A DNA stretch of 64,000 nucleotides from M3007 sp964484205 (GTDB lineage Bacteria > Bacteroidota > Bacteroidia > Chitinophagales > Saprospiraceae), in assembly GCA_964484205.1 (NCBI GenBank), contig CAZAEZ010000001.1:62001-126000 (forward strand), written 5' to 3'. Below the pieces are notes generated by a model, which was not told the origin of the DNA, did not search any database, and worked only from the letters and a program-made list of their open reading frames with translations. Position numbers and translations under genes: made by a program. The first letter of the stretch is position 1. Every line of letters begins with the position of its first letter. Positions 33,669 through 45,300 of this stretch are shown here, one piece after another.

Positions 33669-34859
33669 ATGGAAAATCCTGCGATTTATTTAAAACCCGG
33701 AAAAGAAATGCCGGTGCTCCGTTTTCACCCCTGGGTGTTCTCCGGCGCCGTCCAACGCATTGTCGGCCAACCAACTGATGGCGATATTGTCGATGTATTC
33801 AGCAGCCGGAACCAATTGTTAGGCCTTGGCCACTTTCACCACGGAAGCATTGCGGTGCGCCTGCTTTCATTCGGACCTGCCAACCTGATGGATATTTCAT
33901 TTTGGATGCAAAAACTGGAGTCGGCATTCCGGGTACGGCGGGCCGTCGGCTTGCCCGCGGCTGCGGAAACGAACTGCTACCGCCTGGTTCATGGGGAAGG
34001 CGACGGGCTGTCCGGATTGATTATTGATGTGTACGGCGCCACAGCAGTCATCCAGTGCCATAGCATCGGCATGCACCGCCAGCGCGAACTGATTGCCCGG
34101 GCCTTGCAGGCTGTGCTCGGCGATAGTCTGCATGCTGTTTTTGACAAGAGCAAAGAGGCCCTGCCGCCGCAGTATGCCGCTGCGGTTCAAAATATGCATT
34201 TGCTTGGCGCACCGGAATCCTCAGCCGAAGTCATCGAAAATGGCGTGCAATTCCAGGTCGATTGGGCGGAAGGGCAGAAAACCGGCTTTTTTCTGGACCA
34301 GCGGGAAAACCGGAAATTGCTGGCCGGATTTTCTTCCGGGAAAACCGTACTGAATACGTTTTGTTACACAGGAGGGTTTTCGTGTTACGCCTTGCGCGCC
34401 GGGGCAACGCTTGTACATTCGGTGGATGTTTCTGCCAAAGCCATGGCGCTCACCGAAGAAAATGTGCGCCTGAATGCCCCATTCGAAGGAAAACATGCGG
34501 GATTTACCGCCGACGTACTCGCATTTTTTAAAGATACCGAACAAACCTACGATGTGGTGGTGGTTGATCCGCCGGCGTTTGCCAAGAGCCTGAACAAACG
34601 CCATAATGCGGTGCAGGGCTACAAGCGGCTGAATGAAGCTGCCCTGAGCAAAGTGGCGCCGGGCGGTATTTTGTTCACGTTTTCCTGCTCGCAGGTAATT
34701 GATCGCGAACTTTTTTACCATACCATTGCCGCTGCCGCACTGGCTGTGAAACGCCCTGTTCGGGTGTTGCACCACCTTACCCAGGGGCCGGACCATCCGG
34801 TGAGTTTGTTTCATCCGGAAGGGGCTTATCTCAAAGGGCTGGTGCTGCATGTTGAATAG
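33669..34859 (+). CDS. rlmI: RlmI-like 23S rRNA m5C methyltransferase
   Basis: 396 residues: an N-terminal PUA-like domain (HPWVFSGAVQRI, GDIVDVFSSRNQLLGLGHF), a central EEHEE region (RLVHGEGDGLSGLIIDVY) and a class I SAM methyltransferase domain (VLNTFCYTGGFSCYAL, HSVDVSAKAM, VVVDPPAFAKS and the cysteine in FTFSCSQ). E. coli RlmI methylates C1962 of 23S rRNA. GQKTGFFLDQRENR is the family's hallmark. It is a single gene with a short spacer to the next lipoprotein gene. Confidence 0.9.
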   Translation: MENPAIYLKPGKEMPVLRFHPWVFSGAVQRIVGQPTDGDIVDVFSSRNQLLGLGHFHHGSIAVRLLSFGPANLMDISFWMQKLESAFRVRRAVGLPAAAETNCYRLVHGEGDGLSGLIIDVYGATAVIQCHSIGMHRQRELIARALQAVLGDSLHAVFDKSKEALPPQYAAAVQNMHLLGAPESSAEVIENGVQFQVDWAEGQKTGFFLDQRENRKLLAGFSSGKTVLNTFCYTGGFSCYALRAGATLVHSVDVSAKAMALTEENVRLNAPFEGKHAGFTADVLAFFKDTEQTYDVVVVDPPAFAKSLNKRHNAVQGYKRLNEAALSKVAPGGILFTFSCSQVIDRELFYHTIAAAALAVKRPVRVLHHLTQGPDHPVSLFHPEGAYLKGLVLHVE

Positions 34860-34866
34860 CATTTCT

Positions 34867-34874
34867 TAAATTTG
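34867..34874 (+). promoter_or_regulatory. -7 element upstream of the dienelactone hydrolase gene
   Basis: TAAATTTG, an exact TAnnTTTG, 15 bp before the ATG. The closest TTG upstream is only 12 bp away, so the -33 part is not supported. Confidence 0.4.
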
Positions 34875-34889
34875 TAAATAAAAAATTTT

Positions 34890-35717
34890 ATGAAGAACCT
34901 GTTGTTACTCGCTGTATTGCTTGGCTTTTTTGCCTGTCAGAATCAGGAACCATCCATTCCGATGTGCCACGATCCGAATGCTGCATTTGCGGCCTTTGCC
35001 TCGGATAAGGATTTTCAAAACGCGCATCCCGCACCAAAACCTGCTGTGCTTACCCATGGTGGAAAAAACATCGAATTTCCGGTTGAAGGCGGTGCAAATG
35101 GCCGTGGATTTTTAATGACCGCCCATGGGCAAACCAATAAATACCTGTTGCTTTTTCATGAATGGTGGGGATTGAACGACAACATCCGGAACGAGGCGTC
35201 CTATTGGGTACACAGTTTAGGCATAAACGTACTGGCAGTGGACCTGTACGACGGCAAACTGGCTACCACCGCAGAAGAAGCCGGCAAGTTGATGCAGGCC
35301 TCCGACGCCGAACGCGCAAAAGCCATTATTCAGGGCGCAGCCAATTATCTGGGCGAGAAGGCCGATTTTCGTACGATGGGCTGGTGTTTTGGCGGTGGCT
35401 GGTCGCTGCAGGCAGCGTTGATGCTTGGTGAGAAGGCAAAAGCCTGCGTGATGTACTACGGCATGCCGGAAAAGGATGTTGAAAAACTGAAGACCCTGCA
35501 AACGGATGTCCTGATGATCCACGCCAAGCAGGATAAATGGATCAACGATGCGGTTGTTGATGCATTCAAAGACCATATGGAGCAGGCCGAAAAGTCGCTG
35601 ACAGTAAAAGCCTACGACGCCGACCACGCCTTTGCCAATCCCAGTAACCCGGTCTACAATGACCAGGCAGCTAAAGAGGCCCGGGCAGAAGTGATGGCGT
35701 ATTTAAAAGGGAAATAA
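34890..35717 (+). CDS. Dienelactone hydrolase family lipoprotein
   Basis: 275 residues with lipobox FFAC (Cys16). It is an alpha/beta hydrolase with the dienelactone-type nucleophile elbow GWCFGGGW (Cys as nucleophile), Asp in HAKQDKWI and His in DADHAFANP. The oxyanion side is FHEWWGLN. The natural substrate is unknown; family members hydrolyse lactones, esters and thioesters. It lies 16 bp ahead of the DUF4230 gene, so the two may form an operon. Confidence 0.85.
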   Translation: MKNLLLLAVLLGFFACQNQEPSIPMCHDPNAAFAAFASDKDFQNAHPAPKPAVLTHGGKNIEFPVEGGANGRGFLMTAHGQTNKYLLLFHEWWGLNDNIRNEASYWVHSLGINVLAVDLYDGKLATTAEEAGKLMQASDAERAKAIIQGAANYLGEKADFRTMGWCFGGGWSLQAALMLGEKAKACVMYYGMPEKDVEKLKTLQTDVLMIHAKQDKWINDAVVDAFKDHMEQAEKSLTVKAYDADHAFANPSNPVYNDQAAKEARAEVMAYLKGK

Positions 35718-35733
35718 TCAACCATTCTACAAC

Positions 35734-37005
35734 ATGGCTACACAACAACCAGATGCTCCCCGCGGCGGCGGCGGCTCCGGCGCAATTTTCGGCAAACAGC
35801 TGCTCCTGCTGGCGATGATCTGCATTGCCGGCGTCATCGTTTACAAAACCTTTCTTAGCGATGGGGGCTCTTTTTCCGGTATTTTCCAAAAGCCCAAGGA
35901 GGTACAGCTAACCTATGTGCCTTCGGATTTTCACCCGAACCTGAATGAAGAAGCCACCCTCCAGATTTTGGCCGAACCGGAAAAATTCCGAAAGGAATTT
36001 GACGACCTCGTCTACAATTTCAACATCTCGCTCCTGTACCACGTAGCCAACCGCATGAACCTGCCCGACAGCCTAAAGCGACGCCTGGAGCCGGAATACC
36101 GCAACCACCACGATTATTTGCGCAGTTTATATTTCAACGATTTTGTTGCGCTCAAAGACACCACGGCCGGGCTCTACGAAACCTGGTACAACGACAACAC
36201 CAACCAGGCGGTCAAGGTGTTTAACGAAGTGGCCGGCAAATACACCTGCTTTTTTGTTACACAGATCATGGCCACGCTGGTAAAATCGACCGACGGGCGC
36301 ATTTTTGCAAAAGGCAAAAACGTGGCGAATCCCTGCGGAATAGCCCTGAGCGAAGGCTTGCGCCCGATGGTCGATCGCTTGCAAGCGCGCGCAGCGATCA
36401 TCGACTTCAGCGCATCGAGGGGTTTGTTGAAAGAAAAGGTTCGCAAGGGCATTGCCGAACTGGCCACCTATGAGCTGCGCAGTCGCCTGGGCCTGGACAA
36501 AACCTTGTCGTACAAAATATTCGGCATTTCAATTTCGGAAACGGATATCCGGGTGGAAGCGATCAGTGTCATCAAAGCCGGCTTCAAACTCGACCAGCAG
36601 TTTGATGTCACGTTCAGCCCTTCGAAGGGGGTAGTGTTCATTACGCTGCCGGCGCCCACGATTTTATCGCATGAAGTTTATCCCCGGGTAGACAAGCTGG
36701 ATGTTGGCTTTCTGGCAGGTATAAGCGGGGAGGAGATGAACCGGAATTTTAATGACCTGCGCCGGGAATTTCGCGCGGATGCGCTTGAAAACGAGCATAT
36801 TCTGGATAAAGCCAAGGCCCGGGCAGATACCGTCATGCAACTGATGCTGGGGCCAATTGTCAAAAGTATGGGCCGCAATTACAAACTTCAGCTGCGGTAT
36901 GCAGGCGCCTCCGAAATTATTACGGAAGATGAATTGCGCAGGCGTGGCGAAACGGAATCTTCAACGCAGGGAACAAAAGAGAAAACCAAATTTATCCCGC
37001 AGTAG
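35734..37005 (+). CDS. DUF4230-domain membrane-anchored protein
   Basis: 423 residues with one N-terminal TM helix (LLLLAMICIAGVIVYKTFL) after a Gly-rich stretch; the rest is extracytoplasmic. The C-terminal half matches DUF4230: VIKAGFKLDQQFDVTFS, VVFITLPAPTILSHEV and VDKLDVGFLAGISGEEMNR. The N-terminal half (FRKEFDDLVYNFNISLLYHV) is not recognised. Function is unknown. It converges with the processing protease gene, with a 21-bp gap. Confidence 0.78.
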   Translation: MATQQPDAPRGGGGSGAIFGKQLLLLAMICIAGVIVYKTFLSDGGSFSGIFQKPKEVQLTYVPSDFHPNLNEEATLQILAEPEKFRKEFDDLVYNFNISLLYHVANRMNLPDSLKRRLEPEYRNHHDYLRSLYFNDFVALKDTTAGLYETWYNDNTNQAVKVFNEVAGKYTCFFVTQIMATLVKSTDGRIFAKGKNVANPCGIALSEGLRPMVDRLQARAAIIDFSASRGLLKEKVRKGIAELATYELRSRLGLDKTLSYKIFGISISETDIRVEAISVIKAGFKLDQQFDVTFSPSKGVVFITLPAPTILSHEVYPRVDKLDVGFLAGISGEEMNRNFNDLRREFRADALENEHILDKAKARADTVMQLMLGPIVKSMGRNYKLQLRYAGASEIITEDELRRRGETESSTQGTKEKTKFIPQ

Positions 37006-37026
37006 GAAGGCCTCATCACCGGACTT

Positions 37027-38667
37027 TTATTTGCCATTTTGTGCAACAGGCTTGCCACTACGCAGCACCTGAAGCGCTTTTTCCACAGCCGGGTCGTCGT
37101 CGTTCAGTACCTGGTAAAGCCCTTCATTTTTAAATAAAATCTTTGCAATCCGCGCTTTGATCTGCAGGCGAAGCTCGTATTCACTTTGCGCCTGTTGCTG
37201 GGCATTGCCTTTGACCCCCTGTTTTTCCACGTAAGCTAAAAAATCTGCGTAGAGCTGGTCGGAGACGTTAAACTGCCGGGCAAAAGCATCTGCCGGGCTG
37301 GGCAACTTCTCACGGTTTTGTGTTTCCAGCCAGCGGGCAACAAACGGCGACAAGTGCTGGCGTGCAGCAAAGTAATAATCTGTTGCAAACGACGTGTCGA
37401 TGGGAATGAATACATCCGGCGTTATACCGCCACCGCCGTACACCACCCGGCCCATTCCGGTGTAATACCGGGTGGAATCGGCCTGCTTGATTTTAGTGGC
37501 GTCGGCCAGTTCGCCATTTTGCATGCGCCTGTTGGTCTCCAGATTGTAATCGGCGTTGTCTTTATAATCGCGTTGAATACTGCGACCGCTAGGCGTGTAG
37601 TACCGCGAGATGGTCAACCGCAAGGCGCCGCCGTCGCTCAGGGGGTACTGCACCTGCACCAGCCCTTTGCCGAAAGTGCGGCGGCCGATCACCCAACCGC
37701 GATCGTGGTCCTGGATAGCGCCGGCAACGATTTCACTGGCCGACGCGGAACCTTCGTCAATCAAAACAACGATATCCTGAATATTGAACCGTGCCCGGCC
37801 ATTGCTTTTGTAGTCGTTGCGGTTTTCGGTGCGGCCTTCGGTATAAACCAGCAGTTTTCCGTCGGGGAAAAATTGGCTCAATAACTCCGTGGCTTCGTTC
37901 AGATAGCCACCGGGATTGCCCCGTAAATCAAGGACAAGGTTTTTCATCCCTTTTTCTTCAACCAAGGGGCGCACCGACTCCATAAATTCCTTGTAGGTCG
38001 GCGAACTGAACCGGTTGATTTTGATATAACCGGTATTTTGATCCAGCATATACGCCACATCAACACTGTGCACCGGAATCACGTCGCGGGCGAGGGTAAA
38101 GTGGCGCAATTTGGATTCGGCGCCGCGCAAAATACCCACCTTGACCAGCGAGCCTTTTTCGCCGCGCAGTTTTTTGAAGATTTCCGCATTGGTGATTTTC
38201 ACGCCCGCCACTTTGGCATCATCAATGGTGACAATTTTGTCGCCGGCCAGGATGCCGGCAGCTTCAGACGGCCCGCCGGAAAGCGGCGTAACAACCTGAA
38301 TCGTATCATCTACAACGAGAAATTCGATCCCAATTCCTTCAAAATTACCATTCATTAGTTCCTCCTCGTGCAGCAACTCCTCCGGGCTCATGTATACGGA
38401 GTGCGGGTCAAGTTGCTCAAGAAGGTGCTTTATCGTTTCCTGCTTTAGCGTAGCCAGGTCTACCGTATCAACATACTTGGCGTTTATGTAGCCAAAGATT
38501 TCATCAAGCACACCCGATTTTTGGGCACTGTTCAGCGCGGGGTTAATGAACCGGATGTTGGCGTCATGGTGCGGCAACTGCTGTCCGGCAAAAATGCCGG
38601 TTGCCAACACAATGCCAAGGAGAAGGGGAAGACGAACTGAAGTCGATGAATTTTTTTGCTCAGCCAT
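37027..38667 (-). CDS. S41-family C-terminal processing peptidase
   Basis: 546 residues: an N-terminal signal anchor (LPLLLGIVLATGIFAG), the TSP-protease N-terminal helices, a PDZ domain (IQVVTPLSGGPSEAAGILAG), and the serine-lysine protease core with Ser in LIDEGSASASEIVAGA and Lys in RTFGKGLVQ. The ~150-residue C-terminal helical extension is usual for Bacteroidota members. It acts in the periplasm trimming or degrading proteins from their C termini. It is divergent from an Lrp regulator with a 100-bp spacer. Confidence 0.92.
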   Translation of the reverse strand: MAEQKNSSTSVRLPLLLGIVLATGIFAGQQLPHHDANIRFINPALNSAQKSGVLDEIFGYINAKYVDTVDLATLKQETIKHLLEQLDPHSVYMSPEELLHEEELMNGNFEGIGIEFLVVDDTIQVVTPLSGGPSEAAGILAGDKIVTIDDAKVAGVKITNAEIFKKLRGEKGSLVKVGILRGAESKLRHFTLARDVIPVHSVDVAYMLDQNTGYIKINRFSSPTYKEFMESVRPLVEEKGMKNLVLDLRGNPGGYLNEATELLSQFFPDGKLLVYTEGRTENRNDYKSNGRARFNIQDIVVLIDEGSASASEIVAGAIQDHDRGWVIGRRTFGKGLVQVQYPLSDGGALRLTISRYYTPSGRSIQRDYKDNADYNLETNRRMQNGELADATKIKQADSTRYYTGMGRVVYGGGGITPDVFIPIDTSFATDYYFAARQHLSPFVARWLETQNREKLPSPADAFARQFNVSDQLYADFLAYVEKQGVKGNAQQQAQSEYELRLQIKARIAKILFKNEGLYQVLNDDDPAVEKALQVLRSGKPVAQNGK

Positions 38668-38767
38668 ATTTTATTTAAAAAATCGCTAATCGAATTTGAT
38701 AATTTTTCAAACCTTTTTAAAATCGCAGGTGTTTTGCTTCGTAAATCGTTAAACACCTTCTCTAATC

Positions 38768-39244
38768 ATGACGGACCGCCCGGAACTTGACCAACTCGAC
38801 AAAAAAATTCTTTCGGCATTAATTAAAGACGGAAAAACGCCATACACCGACATCGCCAAACAACTTTTTGTTTCCAGCGGTACCATTCACGTCCGAATGA
38901 AAAAAATGGAACAAATGGGCATAGTGGTTGGATCAAGTTTGAAGGTGGATTTTCAAAAATTAGGGTACGACATTACTGCTTTTCTGGGTATTTACCTGGA
39001 CAAAAGTTCGCTGTACGATGATGTGAGCGCTCAACTCGAGCAAATTCCCGAAATTGTTGAATCAAATTACACGACGGGTTTGTACAGCATTTTTGCAAAA
39101 ATAGTCTGCAAAGATACGAATCACCTGCGCCAAGTGCTGCACGATAAAATTCAGAAAATCCAGGGAATCCAGCGCACCGAAACATTTATCTCCCTGGAGC
39201 AGAGTATTAACCGCCCCGTTAATTTTTTTGACGCAGACGAATAA
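38768..39244 (+). CDS. Lrp/AsnC-family transcriptional regulator
   Basis: 158 residues: an N-terminal winged helix-turn-helix (LDQLDKKILSALIKDGKTPY, IAKQLFVSSGTIHVRMKKME) and a C-terminal RAM ligand-binding domain (ITAFLGIYLDKSSLYDDV, YSIFAKIVCKDTNHL). Proteins of this family bind amino acids and form octamers or higher assemblies on DNA. The target is not clear; it is divergent from the processing protease and convergent with the first giant adhesin. Confidence 0.92.
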   Translation: MTDRPELDQLDKKILSALIKDGKTPYTDIAKQLFVSSGTIHVRMKKMEQMGIVVGSSLKVDFQKLGYDITAFLGIYLDKSSLYDDVSAQLEQIPEIVESNYTTGLYSIFAKIVCKDTNHLRQVLHDKIQKIQGIQRTETFISLEQSINRPVNFFDADE

Positions 39245-39288
39245 AAAAGCAAAAAGCGGGGCGTCCGGATGTCCGAATACCCCGCTTT
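39241..39288 (-). terminator. Rho-independent terminator of the 2109-residue adhesin gene
   Basis: AAAGCGGGG (39253-39261) pairs with CCCCGCTTT (39280-39288), with an inner TCCGGA-type pairing. On the minus strand the stem is followed by TTTTTGCTTTTTT. It also lies 8 bp after the Lrp stop and may end both transcripts, though the plus-strand T-run is poor. Confidence 0.75.
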
Positions 39289-39319
39289 GCGTTATTCCAA
39301 ATGTGGTCTTGTTGCAGGA

Positions 39320-42300
39320 TCAATTCCGCACCAGCGTCACGTCCCCTTTGAACAGTTCCACTTCTCCGTCGATAAATTCCACTTCCACGTACCAGACGTA
39401 TACCGCCGAGGCGGCATCGTCGCCGCGTGCTTTGCCATCCCAGGCATACGTGGGATCGTTCGGCTGAAAATCGTTGGCGCTGAAGATGGCATTGCCCCAG
39501 CGATCAAAAATCTGCCAGGTTTTGACCTGCCGGACGTCTGTTCCACCTTGAACCATCAGGAAGGAGTTGAGCGGATCACTGCTTTCCGGGTTGAACACGT
39601 TGGGAATATAAATCCGCCGCGAACGGTCCACCTGGATCAGTTGGCGATCCGTGGAAATACAGCCGTTGCTGTCTACCACCGTAATCGTTTGTTGATACGA
39701 ATGCGTCGGCAACGTATCGTAACTCAGGCAATCGGTAATGCAGGGCGCCGGCGGATTCCAGGTGATGGACCCAATGGGCGTGGTACCTGTGATCGTTGCG
39801 GTAACCGTAACCGATTCACCCAATTCGAGCAGAACATTGTCCTCCAGATCTACGGTTAGTGCACCCGGAGCCGTGATTGCAACGACGGTATCTAATGTAC
39901 AGCCATTGGCATCTTCCAAAGCGATTGAATAGGTGCCTTGGCTAAGTTGCGAGAACTGCCCGGTACCTGACGCCGGTCCGCCGTTAAACGTAAACTGGAA
40001 AGGTTGTGTCCCCCCGATTACGCCGTTTATAGCAATAAACCCGTTCGTTTCGCCAAAGCAACGGATCTGTTTTACCGTCAGATCAAAGCCGGTCGGAACA
40101 GCCGGATCATACTCCACCGTGACGGTGCCTGTATTGGTGCAACCATTCGCCGCGTTGGTAACCTGAAGCGTATACACGCCGGCCATATCAACCGTAGGCG
40201 TGAGGGTATTTCCTCCGGAAACAATGTTGCCGTTGCCGGTAGTCCAGGCATAACTAAATGTCGGGCCGGAAGAAGAGCCATTGCCGTTGATAATGACGGA
40301 AGTAGTGGTGCAGTCCAGCTTGTCCCCGACGGTAGCGTTGACGGTCGGCTGGGTAAAGTTGGCCGTAACAACCGCATCATAGGTTTTTGTGCAACCGTTC
40401 ACCGAAGTCAGGGTCAGGAAATACGTTCCTGCCGCCGAAACCTGCGGGTTCAGGTCGGTTGACATAAAACCACCCGGTCCTGTCCAGACAAAAGTAGCTC
40501 CAGGGGTAGACACGGTCCCGCTTATGGCACTTTGGCCATTGTTGGTACAGTTGAGCTCCGTGCCGGTGGTCGTTCCAACGGGCACATCGGCATCAATGTC
40601 TACCTGGGCGGTGGCCGTAGCGGTGCAACCATTCGGCGCCGTGACAAGAACGGTGTACATACCCGGTTCGCCAACCTGCGGATTTTGCAAATTCATATTG
40701 GCCACATCAATATCCGGGCCGGTCCAGGAGTAGGTAGAGTTGGCCACAGAGCTGGTCGATGCAATCGATATTTCAGGTTGCATGCAAGTAATCAGACCGC
40801 CGGTTGCTCCAGCCTGCGGCGGATCGGTGTCCAGAAAAACTTCGACATCCGCCATATCCGTACAGCCATTCACTGTATTGGTCACAACGACTGTGTACAC
40901 ACCCGATTGATTCACGCTAGGGCTGATCAAACCGGCGTTTCCGGCGGTGATGCCAGGCCCCGACCACGAATAGGCCAGGGGACCGTTCGCTACGGAACCG
41001 CCGGCGTCAATTATAACTTGTGGCACCGAACAGGTAATCGTTTGATCTGCACCGGCATCTGCTGTCGGCAAATCCTGGTCTAATCCGACCATGACTTCGT
41101 CTGTGCTGGTACAGCCGTTGCCGGTATTTGTAATCAATACCGTATACGTGCCGGAAGTGGCTACTGTCGGCTCAACCTGATTTTGGTTGGCTGCACTGAT
41201 TCCGGGGCCCGACCAAAGCAGGCTGTACCCTGCGCCGGTATCCGAGTTAAGGGCGCTAATGGTCACGCCACTTGCAGAAGTACAGGTGAGAATGGCATCT
41301 GCGCCGGCGTCCGCAATGGGTGCTTGAACATCCTGATCGACACTAACGACATCTGTATTGCTGCAACCATTGGCAGTATTCACGACCTCAAGCGTATACG
41401 ATCCCGGCAGGAATATCTGGGCCGTTACATTCGCTTGGGTACCGGCAACAATGCCCGGGCCCGTCCAGGTGTACACGATTGTTGCACCGGCCTGCGAACC
41501 GGTACCATCCAGGCCCAGGGTATCATTTTGACAGGTCAGCGTTTGGTCGACACCGGCATTGGTTACCGGCAAATCCTGATCGGCCGATACAAGCACCATG
41601 GCGGTGGCTGTACAGTGATTTTGGATATTGGTTACCAGTAAGTTGTATGTGCCGGAATCGGAAACCATCGGGTTTTGCACATTGAAGTTTGAGGTATTGA
41701 TACCCGGGCCGGTCCACAAGTATTCAAAGTTGGCGCCGACACTTGAACCAGATCCGTCAATTGGCAGTGTAGTCTGCGCACAAGTCAGCGTAAAGGGCTG
41801 CCCGGCGCTGGCCGTTGGCAGGGTTATGTCTTGTGTGATGATGGCATCATCTGTAGCGGTGCAGCCATTATTCGTATCCGTCACCAGAATCGTATAGTTG
41901 CCGGGGACATCCACATTCGGACTTTGCTCATTCTGATTGCCCGGCGTGATGCCGGGGCCGGTCCACAGGTAGACAAAGTCGGGGCCAATGGTCGAACCAC
42001 TTCCGTCCAGCGTCACTTGCGTAATTTGGCAATCAAGCCCAAGGTCAACACCCGCTGAAGCAGCCGGAGCCACCTTGTTCTCCTGGACAACAACCGTATC
42101 TACCGTGACGCAGCTGTTGTTTTGATCCGTAATGGAAAGGATATACGTACCGGGTTGTGTAATGGTCGGCGACAGGCTGTTCTGATTTCCGGCATTAATA
42201 TCCGGCCCGGTCCAAAGCGTTTGGAAATTTGCTCCGGCTGATGACGCCGATCCGTCTAAAGTTTGCATGGGTGTTGCACAGGTGAGCACCAGGTCAGGAC

Positions 42301-45300
42301 CTGCGCTGGCTGTCGGATACGTCGCATTCAAATTAACATCGACATCATCCGTAGCGGTACAGCCATTGGACATATCCGTAACCAGCAGTGTATACATTCC
42401 GGACACATTTACGTTTGGCTGCGCCTGCGTCTGATTGCCCGCGTTTATGCCGGGACCGGTCCAATTGTAGGTAAAATCCGGACCGGACGATGAAGTCCCC
42501 CCGATGACTGTTGAAGTAATCACGCAATCAATAATCTGGTCGTTGCCGGCATCGGCAGTCGGTGCAGTCAGGTCGTCTGTTACAATTACCTGATCGGCAG
42601 CCGTACAGCCATTCGTTGTATTTGTGACCAATAAATCATAGGTGCCGGCTAAAGAAACAGGTACTTGGATATTATTCTGATTGCCGGCATTGATTCCGGG
42701 GCCACTCCACAAAACGGTAAAGTTGGCGCCGGCACTTGATGCGCCTGCATCCAGCGTTTCCGTGGCTGAATTGAAGCAGTTCAGCACCAGGTCATTACCA
42801 CCATTCGCTACAGGCGCTAACGTGTCGATGGTAATCACTACGACATCCGTGTTTTCGCAGCTATTGGTTGTGTCAGTGACAATCAAGTTGTAGGTACCAG
42901 GAATGGTAATACCCGCCGGGCTCTGCATCGTTTCGGTGGCCGGTGTAATACCCGGGCCTGTCCATTGGTAAATAAAATTTTGTCCTGAAGAAGAACCTGA
43001 TCCGTTAATATCAACGCTTGTAACTGCACAAGTTAAATTCAGGTTTGGACCGGCATTGGCCACCGGGACATTGGCGTCCTGGAAAACTACGGTTGTGTCT
43101 GTTTGGGTGCATCCGTTTGCAGGATTTGTAACGACCAAAATGTAATCCCCGGCCTGTGACACCTGCGGATTAGGCAGGGTTTCATTGCCGGCATCAATGC
43201 CCGGGCCGGTCCAGAAATACGTGATGCTAATTGGCGTGCCGCTTCCATCCAACGTGACGCCGTTGGGGGTAAGGCAGGTCAGCGTTTGATCCGGACCGGA
43301 AGAAACCGTTGGGTTTGCTGTATCCAGATCAACGGTTACGGTGTTTGATGCCGTACAGCCGTTGCTTGTATTTGTAATGGTCAACGTGTACGCTCCGGAT
43401 TGATCGACCACCGGATTATACTGGTTTTGATTGCCGGCATTAATGCCCGGCCCTGTCCACAACGCCTCAAATTCGGGACCCTGGCTGGAGCCGTTGCCGC
43501 CAAGCGTCACACTTGTAGTTGCGCAGGTGATCGTTTGTGTCTGCCCGGCATCTACCGTGGGTGGCGCGAGCGAAGCATCAACAACTGCAGTGTCTGTTTG
43601 GGTGCAACCGTTAGCCGGGTTGGTAACCGTCAGGACGTACGTGCCGGCCTGATTTACACTGGGCATCGGATCATTCTGGTTCGCCGGTGTGATGCCGGGC
43701 CCCGTCCAGAGAAAAACAACGCCGTTCGGGCTTGCTGTTCCTGCGAGGTTGACCGTGGGCTGGACACAGGTGAGCAAACCGTCATTGCCGGCATTTGCCG
43801 TAGGCAATTGCGTATCGCCGACGACCGTGATACTCGACGTATTTGTGCATCCGCTCAGCGAGTTGGTGACTGTCAGATTATACAAACCTGCCATCGAAAC
43901 CGATGGGTCGGCAACAGATTGATTACCCGGTGTGATGCCGGGCCCTGTCCATTGATAAACCGCCGTAGAGGCATTCGTTTCACTGTTCAGGATAGTGTTT
44001 GTTTGCACACAATTGATGGTATCCGCAGTAATGCTGACCGTCGGCGGCGTATTATCGCCAATTACAAAGGCAGAATCCACCGCGACACAGCTGTTTGCCG
44101 GATTGGTTACCTGAAGAATATAGGTTCCGGGCATACCGACTGTAGGATTTTGCTGGTTTTGATTGCCTGGTGTAATACCCGGGCCCGACCATAAATACGT
44201 GACGCCCGGTGTAGTGGAATTTCCCTGGAGTGTCACTGTGGAGCCACCAGGGAAACAAGTTAAGGTGCCACCCTGGGTAGAAATATTTGGCAGTGAAATA
44301 TCTTGTTGAACCGTAACAAATGCAGTGTCATAACAGGTTGTACCCCCAATGGTGTTTGCGACGATCAAACCATATTGTCCACCGGCATTTACGACCTGCG
44401 TATTTTGCGTGCCAAGGGTGTTCCACATCGAATTTTTCCAGGTAAACATGGTCCCGGGCCCGGTAGAACTACTGCTCAGGGTTAAGGTCGGATTGGTGCA
44501 ACTGATAATTCCGTTAACCGTATTTATCAACGCATCATTGGGTATGCGCACAATAGTAAACCGGACAATACTATCGCAATCCAGAAAGGAATTAAAGGTT
44601 TCCGAAAAGGTCCCCGGATCGCAATAATTGGCGCCATTAATAGTAAAACAACTATTCTCGCAGATGTACTGCGTCCCGATATTGGTTATGATTTGGTTTT
44701 TAATGGTAACTGTTTGTCGTACGGTACTGTCGCAGCCCAAATACGACATATACGGACTTGAGTTCAGTGTGAATGTTCCGGGCGCAGCAAGGGAAGTGAA
44801 TGGCTCCTGGTCCCAAATGAATGGCGCATCTTCAAAACAAACCGTCACAGGTTCTAAAATAGTGGGAGGGATCGGCTGGTTGGTTACCGGCAAGCAACTC
44901 TGCTGCGGCGGGTAACAGGCATTACCGACCTGTACGCAGACATTACCACCTGCACTGCCAAACGTAATGGTCACCGTTGTTCCTTCCGGCGCGGGAAATT
45001 GCACATTGTTCAATCCGCCATTAATTTGAGAACCGGGTGGCGCTATCCAGCGGTAATAACCGGCTCCCGGAACAGGCGGAATGGTGTATTCGACCGTAGC
45101 GCCGGGGCATACGGCTGTCGGGCCCTGCGGCACCGGCGGTGCTCCCGGCGGAGGCGGCGAAACGGAACCGCTGGTAACATTCATTTGATAATCACAAACA
45201 TCCGCGATATACCCGTCAATCATTAAATAATAGGTCTGCCCGGGCACAAAGTTGGAATAAGTAAGTGTCAGGGGAAGACCTGCTCCCCCGGCAGTACCGG

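Noticed and set aside
43400..44194. Plus-strand open frames inside the adhesin genes (for example 264 codons)
   Set aside because: They recur with the repeat period and mirror the coding strand, so they are antisense shadows.
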